Assembly: GCF_000011385.1 (NCBI RefSeq)
Contig: NC_005125.1
Coordinates: 3,348,001 to 3,412,000 of the forward strand
Reading direction: 5' to 3'
Source of the DNA: Gloeobacter violaceus PCC 7421
GTDB lineage: Bacteria > Cyanobacteriota > Cyanobacteriia > Gloeobacterales > Gloeobacteraceae
DNA length: 64,000 nucleotides
Shown: piece after piece, positions 8,658 through 17,391 of the stretch
Numbering within the stretch: the stretch's first letter is position 1
Layout: the number at the start of each line of letters is the position of its first letter
Notes under the pieces: model-generated
What the model was told of the DNA's origin: nothing
The model's input: only the letters and a program-made list of their open reading frames with translations
Database searches by the model: none
Program-made: the position numbers and the translations under genes

Positions 8658-10034
8658 ATGCTAGATCTGCTCGACCACCTCGTTCACGCCTACGGCTCCA
8701 AAGTCGATTATTTGCAAATTCGCATCGAGCAGGCCCAGGGTACCGACATCGCCCTGCGCGGCGATCTGGTCGAGACGCTCAGCGAGACGCTCTCGGTGGG
8801 CGGTCACGTGCGCACTTGCCACAACGGCGGCTGGGGGTTCGCGAGCTTCAACCGCCTTGCGGACCTCGAAGCGCGCCTTGAAGAAGCGATCGCCGCCGCC
8901 CGGCTCACCGGCACCGAGCAAACGCTGCTGGCGCCGGTCGAACCGGTGCGCCGGGTCACGGGCCTGCGTCTGGTGGGACGCGATCCGCGCCTGGTGCCGC
9001 TGGCTGAAAAAAAGGCCCTTTGCGACCACTACAACGCAATCCTGCGCGCTGGATCGCCCCGGGTGGCAAGCACCACCGTCCGCTACGGCGACAGCCATCA
9101 AAAAGTGTTTATTGCCACCTCCGAGGGTACCCTGCTGGAGCAGGAGTGGGTGGACCTGGAGATGCGCTTTGCGGCAACCGCCCGCGACGGGGCCACCGTC
9201 CAGACCGGACGCGAGACCCACGGCTCGCGTCGGGGTTTCGACGATCTGTTGGATCTCGACGCCAAAGTACGCGCGGCGGCGGAGCGGGCGGTCGCCGCCT
9301 TGAGCCTGCCGCCGGTCAGAGGCGGTATCTACACCGTCGTCATCGACCCGATTCTCACGGGACTGTTCGTCCACGAGGCCTTCGGTCACCTCTCGGAGGC
9401 CGACATGGCCTACGAAAACCCCGATTTGCTTGAAGTGATGAGCCTCGGCCGCCGCTTCGGCCCCAGTTCCCTCAATATTCTCGACGGGGCACTGCCCGAT
9501 GGCCATCGGGGCAGTTACGCCTTCGACGACGAGGGGGTGCCCGCCACCACCACCCACTTGATTCGCAACGGCGAGCTGGTGGGCCGCCTGCACTCGCGCG
9601 AGACGGCGGGCAAACTTGAAGAAACCCCGACGGGCAACGCCCGCTGCCTCGATTACACCTACCCCCCGATCGTGCGCATGACCAATACCTGGATCGAGCG
9701 GGGCGACGTGTCGGTGGCCGACCTGCCCGTCGGCGTGCACGAGGGTGTCTACGCCCGCAACTGGCTGGGGGGCATGACCAACGGCGAGATGTTCACCTTT
9801 ACCGCCGGCGAAGCCTGGATGATTAGAGACGGCAAAATCGCCGAACCGGTGCGCGATGTCACCCTTTCGGGCAATGTTTTTCAGACCCTCGCGGATATCG
9901 AGGCGATTGGCGACGACTTCGAGTGGGACGAATCGGGCGGCTGCGGCAAAGGTGGCCAGGACGGCCTGGCGGTGGGCTGCGGCGGCCCCAGTCTGCGCAT
10001 CCGCAACGTCGTGGTAGGCGGTGCGGCGCCGTAG
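8658..10034 (+). CDS. tldD: TldD-type metalloprotease
   Basis: The 458-residue protein belongs to the TldD/PmbA family, whose TldD subunit is the zinc peptidase of a heterodimer that trims unfolded peptides. The zinc motif HEAFGH (HEXXXH) is at about residue 238, and the conserved C-terminal block CGKGGQDGLAVGCGGPSLRI contains the Cys typical of the TldD subunit. The ATG at 8658 is chosen over a GTG nine bases upstream because it leaves a normal spacing from the preceding gene. The partner subunit (TldE/PmbA) is not in this window. Substrates in cyanobacteria are not known. Confidence 0.93.
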   Translation: MLDLLDHLVHAYGSKVDYLQIRIEQAQGTDIALRGDLVETLSETLSVGGHVRTCHNGGWGFASFNRLADLEARLEEAIAAARLTGTEQTLLAPVEPVRRVTGLRLVGRDPRLVPLAEKKALCDHYNAILRAGSPRVASTTVRYGDSHQKVFIATSEGTLLEQEWVDLEMRFAATARDGATVQTGRETHGSRRGFDDLLDLDAKVRAAAERAVAALSLPPVRGGIYTVVIDPILTGLFVHEAFGHLSEADMAYENPDLLEVMSLGRRFGPSSLNILDGALPDGHRGSYAFDDEGVPATTTHLIRNGELVGRLHSRETAGKLEETPTGNARCLDYTYPPIVRMTNTWIERGDVSVADLPVGVHEGVYARNWLGGMTNGEMFTFTAGEAWMIRDGKIAEPVRDVTLSGNVFQTLADIEAIGDDFEWDESGGCGKGGQDGLAVGCGGPSLRIRNVVVGGAAP

Positions 10035-10193
10035 GGCCTCAAGTGCGGAAAGCAGGAGTTGGGCACCGCCGGTGCGCGGTGGTTTCGGCTTGGGGATTTC
10101 AAACCCCATCGTAAAAAAGTGAACTTTCTTCGTCGATTGCTTGAACGCAAAGTTCGGTGCGCTTAAGCGCATCGACCGCAGTACCAAGCGTGT

Positions 10194-10718
10194 TTAGGCA
10201 TTGCGATGGATCGGCAGAACAGCGTTCTGGGTACGGGTCGAAGGCATCTCGGCTGCAGGAGGAGCAGCTTTGTGGTTGCAGGCAACGGGTGAACCGGCCG
10301 AGGCACCCACCAGAACCGCCATTTCGACCAGACCGTCGCGGCCCAACTGCAGCCGGTCGCCGTCACCCAGGGCGTAGGCGATGCCGGGTGTCAGGGCGAA
10401 GCCGTTGAGGAGCGTACCGTTGCGGCTGTTGACATCGGTGACGGTGTAGGTGGAATAGTTGGCGTCCCAGCGGATAAAGGCGTGCGATCGGGAAACCACC
10501 TGGCTGTGGGTGAGTCCCGACAGATCGACACCCTCCGCTGCGCGGCCAATCAGCGTGTCTCGGGCAATCCAGAACTCCAGACCAAGATCGCGATCGACCA
10601 GCTTGAGGGCCAGGCGGTCGGCGCTGGGCAGCGGCTCCCCGCACACCGGGCAGAAAGGGTTAACTGACGCACAAAGATTGTCATACCCACACTGGGGATT
10701 CGCACATTGAGTAGCCAT
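10194..10718 (-). CDS. FHA-domain protein with N-terminal zinc-ribbon-like motif
   Basis: The ATG at 10718 gives 174 residues. Residues 1-30 carry Cys pairs (CANPQCGY and FCPVCGEPL) that resemble a zinc ribbon. An FHA domain follows (about 40-140) with the recognition elements LIGRA, SQVVSRSHAFIRW and VTDVNSRNGTLLNG; such domains bind phosphothreonine peptides. The last 30 residues are low-complexity. It is likely an adaptor in Ser/Thr kinase signalling, but no kinase gene is nearby. It is divergently transcribed from the phosphatase gene at 10888. Confidence 0.85.
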   Translation of the reverse strand: MATQCANPQCGYDNLCASVNPFCPVCGEPLPSADRLALKLVDRDLGLEFWIARDTLIGRAAEGVDLSGLTHSQVVSRSHAFIRWDANYSTYTVTDVNSRNGTLLNGFALTPGIAYALGDGDRLQLGRDGLVEMAVLVGASAGSPVACNHKAAPPAAEMPSTRTQNAVLPIHRNA

Positions 10719-10887
10719 CGCAACTTCCGAAGCAGGTAAACAGGGCGGACAAGGCGCCGCTAGGGATCGGGAAAATACGATCAGCAAAAATACGGATATT
10801 GAGGGCTGAGTACAGCATCTTGCTTATGGCACAATCGCAAAGGTCGGCACGGTATTGCAGGCGACGAAACCGAAGGAGCGGGTTTAC

Positions 10888-11484
10888 TTGACCATTGTTT
10901 ATCTGGTGCGGCACGGGCAAACCGTGTTGAGCGAAAAAAGACAATTTTGCGGGCGCACCGATCCCGATCTCAGCGCGGGGGGAGCCCAAAATGTCCGTGC
11001 TCTAGCGAGCTGGCTCGCGGGCGAATCGCTTCCTGTACAAGTATTTACCAGCCCCTTGCTGCGCGCCCGGCGGACGGCCCGTCTGCTCGAAGCGGCCTGG
11101 CCGTCGCCCGTGGTCGAGCCGCGCCTGCGCGAGAGCGATTTTGGCGATTGGGAAGGTCTGGATGGCGACACATTGCAGGCGAGCGACCCCGCCGGTTTTG
11201 CCGCCTGGATGGCCGATCCGGTGGGATTTCGGCCACCGGGGGGCGAATCGGTCGGTGAGCTTTGCGAGCGGGTGGCCGAGTTTTTCCAGGAGGCGCTTGA
11301 ACGCTTTGCGGACCAGACGATCGCCGCGGTCTGCCACGGAGGGCCAATTCGGGCCATGGTGCTGGCGGGACTCGGCTTGCCGCTGGAGTGCTTCTGGCAC
11401 TTCAACCCGCCCTGGGCTTCGGTGAGCCGCCTGGAAGTTCGCGGTCCGGTGCGGCAGTTGCGCTACTTCGGGCAGCGCGGCTAA
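10888..11484 (+). CDS. Histidine phosphatase / phosphoglycerate-mutase-like protein
   Basis: A TTG at 10888 is chosen as start because AAGGAG lies nine bases upstream and the protein then begins directly with strand one (TIVYLVRHGQT), as normal for the family. Catalytic elements are the RHG motif with the phosphorylated His, Arg in SPLLRARRTA, Glu in RLRESDFGDWEG and the second His in AAVCHGGPIRAM. The size (198 residues) fits small phosphatases such as alpha-ribazole phosphatase (cobalamin synthesis) or a general phosphomonoesterase. No cobalamin gene is nearby, so the substrate remains open. Confidence 0.88.
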   Translation: MTIVYLVRHGQTVLSEKRQFCGRTDPDLSAGGAQNVRALASWLAGESLPVQVFTSPLLRARRTARLLEAAWPSPVVEPRLRESDFGDWEGLDGDTLQASDPAGFAAWMADPVGFRPPGGESVGELCERVAEFFQEALERFADQTIAAVCHGGPIRAMVLAGLGLPLECFWHFNPPWASVSRLEVRGPVRQLRYFGQRG

Positions 11485-11497
11485 ATAGTCAAAACAA

Positions 11498-11521
11498 AAG
11501 GGCGCCGGAATCGGCGCCCTT
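11498..11521. terminator. Bidirectional hairpin between convergent genes
   Basis: A perfect 10-bp stem AAGGGCGCCG / CGGCGCCCTT with a 4-base loop lies between the stops of the phosphatase (11484) and the thioredoxin-like gene (11548). T-rich flanks are short, but it serves both transcripts by position. Confidence 0.7.
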
Positions 11522-11547
11522 CGCAACAACAGCACCGACCGAGGCGC

Positions 11548-12003
11548 TTACCCTTCAACCAGGCAGCGGTCGAGCGCCTTGGTGATGCGCTCGTAGCCTT
11601 TGCCGCCGGTCTGGAAGTGGCGCATTTCGCCTTTGCGGTCAAAGACGTAGTAACCGGGAACGTACTCGTTGGTGAAGCGCTCCACCAGCGTGTGCTCGCT
11701 GTCGATGGCGCACGGCTGGGTGAGCAACATCGCCTCAACGGCGTCCTTGGTGACCGCCCCGGTGTCGAGTTCCGCTTCGGAGCGGGGCTGATGGACGCTC
11801 AACACCACGACGCCCTTGGGCTGGTACTCGTCGCGGATGGCGTTGAACTGCGCGACCACGTCGTGGCAGATGTAGCAGCTGATCGACCAGAAGTGGACCA
11901 GCACCACCTTGCCCTGGTAATCCTCGGGCTTCGGTTCGCCGCCGTTAATCCAGGTGGGCACCCCCGCCAAAGAGGGCAGGGGAGCGCGCATGCGCAGTGC
12001 CAT
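11548..12003 (-). CDS. Thioredoxin-like (TlpA/redoxin family) protein
   Basis: This 151-residue protein has a thioredoxin fold of the TlpA/AhpC-TSA type. The redox pair is Cys43-Tyr-Ile-Cys46 in VLVHFWSISCYICHD, followed by the cis-Pro region and the strand VPGYYVFDRKGEMRHF. It has no signal peptide with the ATG at 12003, so it should be cytoplasmic. It begins two bases after the peroxiredoxin stop, so the two are co-transcribed and it may act as the reductant of that peroxiredoxin; the partnership is inference from position. Confidence 0.88.
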   Translation of the reverse strand: MALRMRAPLPSLAGVPTWINGGEPKPEDYQGKVVLVHFWSISCYICHDVVAQFNAIRDEYQPKGVVVLSVHQPRSEAELDTGAVTKDAVEAMLLTQPCAIDSEHTLVERFTNEYVPGYYVFDRKGEMRHFQTGGKGYERITKALDRCLVEG

Positions 12004-12005
12004 GG

Positions 12006-12560
12006 CTAGACGACTTCGAGGACTTTCTGGCCGGGCTTCCAGTCGCCCGGGCACAGGCCGCCGTTTTGCAGCGCCTGCAGCACGCGGATAGTCTCCTCGA
12101 CCGAGCGGCCGACGTTGTCGTCGGTGATCGTCGCGTACTTGAGGATGCCGTCGGGATCGATGATAAACAGCCCGCGCTGGGAGTAGCCTTCTTTTTCGTT
12201 GAGCACGCCGTAGGCTTCGGCGACATCTTTGGTGAAATCGGCGACCAGCGGGAACTTCAGTCCGGCAATGCCGTTTTTCTCGCGCGGGGTGCTGATCCAG
12301 GCCCAGTGGCTAAAGACGCTGTCGCAGGAGCAACCGAGCACTTCGGTGTCGAGATCTTGAAACTCTTCGTAACGATCGGAGAGGGCAAGAATTTCAGTCG
12401 GGCATACAAACGTAAAATCGAGCGGATAGAAAAAGAAGATCAACCACTTGCCCCGGTAGTCGGTGAGCGCGATGGGCTCACCAAGATTTTTGGGGCTGGT
12501 GGCACCCTTGGTGCTTTTCAGCGTGAAGCTCGGAGCCGGAAGTCCAACGGATGCGGTCAT
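12006..12560 (-). CDS. Typical 2-Cys peroxiredoxin
   Basis: The ATG at 12560 gives 184 residues; GGAG lies upstream. The peroxidatic Cys53 is in DFTFVCPTE and the resolving Cys170 in NGGLCPGDWKPG, the arrangement of 2-Cys peroxiredoxins that reduce H2O2 and organic hydroperoxides in the cytoplasm. Extra cysteines in EVLGCSCDS are common in the AhpC-like subgroup. The C-terminus lacks a recognisable YF motif (it ends KVLEVV), which usually means resistance to overoxidation. It forms a two-gene operon with the thioredoxin-like gene. Confidence 0.95.
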   Translation of the reverse strand: MTASVGLPAPSFTLKSTKGATSPKNLGEPIALTDYRGKWLIFFFYPLDFTFVCPTEILALSDRYEEFQDLDTEVLGCSCDSVFSHWAWISTPREKNGIAGLKFPLVADFTKDVAEAYGVLNEKEGYSQRGLFIIDPDGILKYATITDDNVGRSVEETIRVLQALQNGGLCPGDWKPGQKVLEVV

Positions 12561-12701
12561 GGTGGGCGGGTCTCCTCTGGGAATGGCCAATGCGTACAAA
12601 GTCTAATCTTAGAATTAATCAAGTTCGGGACGATGTCAACTTGAGCCCCCCGACCGCAAGACGTTAGGCTAGGGGCAGTAATTGCCCGAAATTCTGCCCC
12701 C

Positions 12702-14297
12702 ATGAGCAATCCCACCCTCGCCGCCGAAGTCGGCAGACGCCGCACCTTCGCCATTATCTCGCACCCCGACGCCGGCAAGACGACGCTCACCGAGAAGCTC
12801 CTGCTCTACGGAGGGGCGATCGACATGGCCGGTTCGGTGCGCGCCCGGCGCAACCAGCGCCACGCCACCTCCGACTGGATGGCCATGGAACAGCAGCGCG
12901 GCATCTCGATCACCTCGACGGTGCTGCAGTTTGTCTACCGCGACTGCCAGATCAATTTGCTGGATACCCCGGGCCACCAGGATTTTTCGGAGGATACCTA
13001 CCGGACCCTCGCCGCCGCCGACAACGCCGCGATGCTCATCGACGCCGCCAAAGGCATCGAAGCCCAGACGCGCAAGCTCTTCGACGTCTGCCGGATGCGC
13101 GGCATTCCGATTTTTACGTTTATCAACAAACTGGATCGGCCGGGGCGCGAGCCGCTCGAACTGTTGGACGAGATCGAAAAAGTGCTGGGCATCGACGTCT
13201 ACCCAGTCAACTGGCCGATCGGCATGGGCGATACCTTCCGGGGGGTCTTCGATCGCCTGGAGCATACGGTTCATCTGTTCGACCGCACGACCGGGGGCAA
13301 GAAGATGGCGCCGGTGACGGTGGGGGCGATTGGGGACGAGCGCATGCGCGTGCTGATGGACGAAGGCACCTACGCCCAGATTGTCGAAGAGATCGAGCTG
13401 TTGGATGGGGTTGGGGTACCTTTCGACATCGAGCGTGTAGCGCAGGGCAAACTCACCCCGGTCTTCTTCGGCAGTGCCGCCAACAACTTTGGGGTGCAGC
13501 TGTTTCTCGATGCGTTTATTCGCTTTGCCTCGCGGCCGGGGACGCGATCGGCCAATACCGGCGTGATTTCGCCGGTGGCTGAGGATTTTTCGGGTTTCGT
13601 CTTCAAGATCCAGGCCAACATGGACCCGCAGCACCGCGACCGGGTCGCGTTTATTCGCGTTTGCTCGGGCAAGTTTGAAAAGGACATGACCGTCCACCAC
13701 ACCCGTTCGGGCAAAAAGGTGCGCCTGTCGCGCTCGCTCAAACTCTTCGGCCAGGAGCGCGAGACGGTCGAAGAAGCCTACGCGGGCGACATCGTCGGGG
13801 TCATTAACCCCGGCACCTTCGCCATCGGCGACACGATCTGTCTGGGCAAACCGCTGGCTTTTGAAGGTATCCCGCTTTTTCCGCCCGAGCACTTCGCCAC
13901 CCTCCGAAACCCGAACCCTTCCAAGTACAAGCAGTTTCTCAAGGGCGTCACCCAATTGCGCGAGGAAGGCGCGGTGCAGGTACTCTTTCACCAGGACGAA
14001 GCGAAGCGCGATCCGATTCTGGCCGCGGTGGGCCAGCTGCAGTTCGACGTCGTGCGTTTTCGCCTCGAAAGCGAGTACCACGTCGAGACGATCCTCGAAC
14101 CGCTGCCCTGGACACTGGCGCGCTGGATCACCGCCAAGCAGCTGGAGGATCTCGAAACGATCGACTGGTACTTCGACAGTCTGGGCCTCAAGGACCACGA
14201 GGGTCGTCTGGTGATCCTCTTCAAGACCCCCTGGGGCTTTCAGCAGATGAGCGAGCGCAATCCGCATCTGCAATTTCACGAAATAGCGCCGCTCTAA
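12702..14297 (+). CDS. prfC: Peptide chain release factor 3
   Basis: The 531-residue protein is a translational GTPase that removes RF1/RF2 from the ribosome after termination. All G motifs are present: [10 protein letters not shown] (G1), [10 protein letters not shown] (G2), [14 protein letters not shown] (G3) and [12 protein letters not shown] (G4). The [11 protein letters not shown] segment just before switch I is typical of RF3 rather than EF-G. Domain II and the C-terminal domain are full length. It is divergent from the peroxiredoxin gene and probably monocistronic. Confidence 0.97.
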   Translation: MSNPTLAAEVGRRRTFAIISHPDAGKTTLTEKLLLYGGAIDMAGSVRARRNQRHATSDWMAMEQQRGISITSTVLQFVYRDCQINLLDTPGHQDFSEDTYRTLAAADNAAMLIDAAKGIEAQTRKLFDVCRMRGIPIFTFINKLDRPGREPLELLDEIEKVLGIDVYPVNWPIGMGDTFRGVFDRLEHTVHLFDRTTGGKKMAPVTVGAIGDERMRVLMDEGTYAQIVEEIELLDGVGVPFDIERVAQGKLTPVFFGSAANNFGVQLFLDAFIRFASRPGTRSANTGVISPVAEDFSGFVFKIQANMDPQHRDRVAFIRVCSGKFEKDMTVHHTRSGKKVRLSRSLKLFGQERETVEEAYAGDIVGVINPGTFAIGDTICLGKPLAFEGIPLFPPEHFATLRNPNPSKYKQFLKGVTQLREEGAVQVLFHQDEAKRDPILAAVGQLQFDVVRFRLESEYHVETILEPLPWTLARWITAKQLEDLETIDWYFDSLGLKDHEGRLVILFKTPWGFQQMSERNPHLQFHEIAPL

Positions 14298-14370
14298 ATC
14301 GCCTTTTTGTAGGCAGCTGCACAATGTAGCACTGCACAATATGCTGTTTTCTTTATTAAGGAATTCCAGC

Positions 14371-14400
14371 TTGTGATGGAGCGCTCGGAGCCACTATAAT
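14371..14400 (+). promoter_or_regulatory. Promoter of the first subtilase-like gene
   Basis: TTGTGA and a perfect TATAAT are spaced by 18 bases, and the -10 ends 28 bases before the ATG at 14429. The bases after the -10 (CCGGCGGTTTCTG) resemble those after the TATAAT of the paralogue at 17352. Confidence 0.65.
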
Positions 14401-14428
14401 CCGGCGGTTTCTGTCTTGTGTGGTGTAG

Positions 14429-17215
14429 ATGCTTCTTACCAACCGACCCTCCCCATTGCCGGTCGCGCGCTCGACGGCTTTTGCCGCTTCCTTGCTGGCG
14501 CTCGGCCTGGGCATCGCCTGTGCCGCCGCTCCCGCCGCCGCCCGTCCCGGCGGTGTGCCCGCCAATCTCGGCGGCGGCCTCGGCCAACTTGTCGAGCGCT
14601 ACAACGTCAACCGCGGCGCCCTTGATCGCACCGCTCCCCGCTTCGGTGCCGATTACACCAGGCTCGCCATCTTCGACAAGCAGCAGCGCGTGCAGGTGGC
14701 GATTCACCTGAAGCGCGGCTGGCCGTTGGCTGAATTCAAGCGCACCGTACAGGGCAGGAACGATCTCAAAGATCTGCGCATCACCGCCGAGAGTGATCGC
14801 ACGCGTGCCGCGATCGTCGAAGCGTTCGTGCCGGTAGCGGCGGTCTCCAAACTAGCCGGATTGCGGTCGGTCTCAGCAGTGCACCTGGTACCCCGGCCGG
14901 TCACCGATGTGGGGGCCACCACCAGCCAGGGCGTCGTCCAACACCGGGTGGATCAGCTCCCCGCCGGTATCGACGGCAGCGGCATCACCGTCGGTGTGCT
15001 CTCCGACAGCTACAACACCTCCACCAACCCGGTCAAAGCAGCCAACGACATCGCCACCGGCGATCTGCCCGGTCCCGGTAACCCGCTGGGCAACACCGAG
15101 CCGGTGGTGATCCTCGAAGAACTGGATGATGTGGGTATCGACGAGGGCCGGGCGATGCTGCAGATTATCCACGACCTCGCTCCCAAGGCGAAGCTGTGCT
15201 TTGCCACCGCCTTCACTGGCCAGGTGGGCTTCGCCAACAACATCCGGGGCCTTGCCGATCCGACCCTGGGTTGTGGTGCCAGCGTGATCGTCGATGACAT
15301 CATCTACCTGGATGAACCGTTTTTCACCGACGGGATCATCGCCCAGGCGGTGGACGATGTGGCAGCTTTGGGGGTGCCCTACTTCTCCTCGGCCGGTAAC
15401 CGGCCCTCCACCCAGGCCTATCTGTCGGATCTGAAGCTGGTGGCACCCACGACCAGTTCGCTCGCCGGTACCAACATCAAGCTCACCGGTGTCGATCCAG
15501 CGCTCTACGCAGGGGGCTTCCACAACTTCAACCCGCGCGGCCTCGATATCGCCCAGCCGATTTCGCTGAGCGGCGGCGGCACGATCAGCTTCCAGTGGGA
15601 CGACCCTTACGACGCGCCCATCGAAGAAGGCCCGGAACTGCTCAGTACCGCCGGTGAAATCACCACAGCCCAACCGGTGGCAGATATTCCCTTTGCCGGT
15701 ACCGCCGGACAGGCGATTAAAATCACCGCCGACGGCGTGCCCTCGGGCGATCTCGACATTGTTCTGACGTTCATCGCCCCCGACGGCACGGTGCTTGCCA
15801 CCATCGACACCGGCACCAGCCCGGAAACTTACGCCGCCACCCTCGCCCAGACGGGCACCTACACCATCCGGATTACCGGTTTTGAAGGCGACACCGGACC
15901 GTTCACGGTCGTGGTCAACGAAGTATCCGGTTCGGTCCCGGTCACCTCCGACTTCAACTTGCTGTTCTTTGACACCAACGGCAACTTCCTGTTCGCCTCG
16001 GCCACCGACAACATCGCCGGCAACCGACCGCTGGAACTGTTTGACATCGGCGGCACCGGGACGTTGCAGATGGTGATTGCCCGGGCCAATACCCCGCCCC
16101 CTTCGCCCACCCCGGCGAGTAAGTTGCGCTACGTCTGGTTTACTTCCGGTTCGCCCACCGAGTACTTTGCCTACGACTACCCGGTCACCTTCGGCCACAA
16201 CTCGGCGGCGGGCGGCAACGGGGTGGCAGCCTACGCCTTCTATGCGCCGTTTATTCCCGAAGGCTTCACCTCGCCGGGTCCGGTGACGATCTTCTTTGAC
16301 ACCGAGGGCAATCGCCTGCCCACCCCCGAAGTGCGCCAGAAACCGGACATGGCCGCCATGGACGGCGCGAACACGACGTTTTTCACCTCCGACACCAGCG
16401 CCGATCCGGACACCTTCCCGAACTTCTTCGGCACCAGCGCCGCCGCCCCCCACGCCGCAGCCATTGCCGCGCTGGTGCTGCAGAAAAACGGCGGACCTTT
16501 CTCGCTCACCCCGGCTCAGATGCGCACGATCTTGCAGCAGAGCGCCTTCCCCCACGACCTCGACCCGTACCTGGCAAGCGGTGTGGCCGTGGCGGGCGCT
16601 ACGCGCATCTCGTTTAGGGCCGTGGGCGACGGCAGCTTCACCTCCCAGGTCGATCCGAATTTCTTCCGCGTCGGGGTCGCGGGCCTGGGCACTGTGAGCG
16701 GCTTTACCCTGGACGGCACCACCGGCAATCCCACCGGCGCTTCCGCCGATCCGGGCCTGGTCTTCGATTCGCGCACGGCGGCCACCTCGCCTCCCGGCTT
16801 TCCCTTCACCGTCGGCAACGTCCGGGGACTCAGCGCGTCCGACGTCACCGGCACCCTCGGACCGACGCCGCCCTCCCCGGCGGTGGCGGGCCAATCGAGC
16901 ACCCTCGCGGTCACCCTCACCCCCGGCGTGTTCGGCGGCGGCGACTTCTTCACCTTCGGGATCGACCGCGACGAGTTGCCGACCGCCTTCAGCCCCCCTT
17001 CAGCGGCGGGCGGCAACTCCGCCGACTTGTTGGGCGACGGGGTGTTGATTCCGCAGGGGACCGTCGCCGCCGGCGGGGTCACCTTCAGCGGCAGCCTCGG
17101 CTCCGGCCAGAGCTTCAGCGGTGTCTTCACCAACCAGATCGGCGCCGGCTACACGCCCCTCGACGGCTTCGGCTTCATCAACGCCGAGGCGGCGGTGAAC
17201 GCGCCGCTGCCGTAG
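14429..17215 (+). CDS. Secreted subtilase-like protein with altered catalytic triad (paralogue 1)
   Basis: The protein has 928 residues. A signal peptide ends near AAARP (about residue 39). A pro-region (about 40-180) is followed by a subtilisin-like core: Asp193 in VGVLSDSY, the oxyanion Asn324 in YFSSAGN, and Ser670 in FGTSAAAPHAAA. Where subtilases have HGT, this protein has DEGRAML with Glu239, so the classical catalytic His is absent. A PPC-like beta domain (about 425-500, GDLDIVLTFIAPDGTVL) is inserted between Asn and Ser. The C-terminal ~200 residues form a beta-rich domain ending VNAPLP. It may be an active variant protease or a binding protein. The next gene is a close paralogue. Family call is firm, activity is not. 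Confidence 0.85.
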   Translation: MLLTNRPSPLPVARSTAFAASLLALGLGIACAAAPAAARPGGVPANLGGGLGQLVERYNVNRGALDRTAPRFGADYTRLAIFDKQQRVQVAIHLKRGWPLAEFKRTVQGRNDLKDLRITAESDRTRAAIVEAFVPVAAVSKLAGLRSVSAVHLVPRPVTDVGATTSQGVVQHRVDQLPAGIDGSGITVGVLSDSYNTSTNPVKAANDIATGDLPGPGNPLGNTEPVVILEELDDVGIDEGRAMLQIIHDLAPKAKLCFATAFTGQVGFANNIRGLADPTLGCGASVIVDDIIYLDEPFFTDGIIAQAVDDVAALGVPYFSSAGNRPSTQAYLSDLKLVAPTTSSLAGTNIKLTGVDPALYAGGFHNFNPRGLDIAQPISLSGGGTISFQWDDPYDAPIEEGPELLSTAGEITTAQPVADIPFAGTAGQAIKITADGVPSGDLDIVLTFIAPDGTVLATIDTGTSPETYAATLAQTGTYTIRITGFEGDTGPFTVVVNEVSGSVPVTSDFNLLFFDTNGNFLFASATDNIAGNRPLELFDIGGTGTLQMVIARANTPPPSPTPASKLRYVWFTSGSPTEYFAYDYPVTFGHNSAAGGNGVAAYAFYAPFIPEGFTSPGPVTIFFDTEGNRLPTPEVRQKPDMAAMDGANTTFFTSDTSADPDTFPNFFGTSAAAPHAAAIAALVLQKNGGPFSLTPAQMRTILQQSAFPHDLDPYLASGVAVAGATRISFRAVGDGSFTSQVDPNFFRVGVAGLGTVSGFTLDGTTGNPTGASADPGLVFDSRTAATSPPGFPFTVGNVRGLSASDVTGTLGPTPPSPAVAGQSSTLAVTLTPGVFGGGDFFTFGIDRDELPTAFSPPSAAGGNSADLLGDGVLIPQGTVAAGGVTFSGSLGSGQSFSGVFTNQIGAGYTPLDGFGFINAEAAVNAPLP

Positions 17216-17255
17216 TTCACCTTTTCACGCAACGCGAGGAAAATTCACATTGACC

Positions 17256-17290
17256 CGGGCCACCGTCCAAAGCGGTGGCCCGCCTTCTTT
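17256..17290 (+). terminator. Terminator of the first subtilase-like gene
   Basis: A perfect 10-bp stem CGGGCCACCG / CGGTGGCCCG with a 7-base loop is followed by CCTTCTTT, 40 bases after the stop at 17215. Confidence 0.7.
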
Positions 17291-17351
17291 GCACGGGCCG
17301 AGCCGACCTCGTGGTAATAGAGCCCACTAGATTTCGGCTGGAGGCGGCCTA

Positions 17352-17357
17352 TATAAT
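17352..17357 (+). promoter_or_regulatory. -10 box of the second subtilase-like gene
   Basis: A perfect TATAAT lies 34 bases before the ATG at 17392. It is followed by CCTGCGGTTCTG, close to the CCGGCGGTTTCTG after the -10 box of the first paralogue. No clear -35 box is visible at the usual distance. Confidence 0.5.
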
Positions 17358-17391
17358 CCTGCGGTTCTGCCCAAAGCGTGGAATCACCTGT

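Noticed and set aside
12669-14339. Long open frame on the minus strand opposite prfC
   Set aside because: It is an antisense frame kept open by the strong GC bias at third positions; it has no family pattern, and prfC on the other strand is unmistakable.
14873-16894. Long minus-strand frame opposite the first protease gene
   Set aside because: Composition is glycine/arginine-rich and repetitive, mirroring codon bias of the real gene; no start signal or domain.
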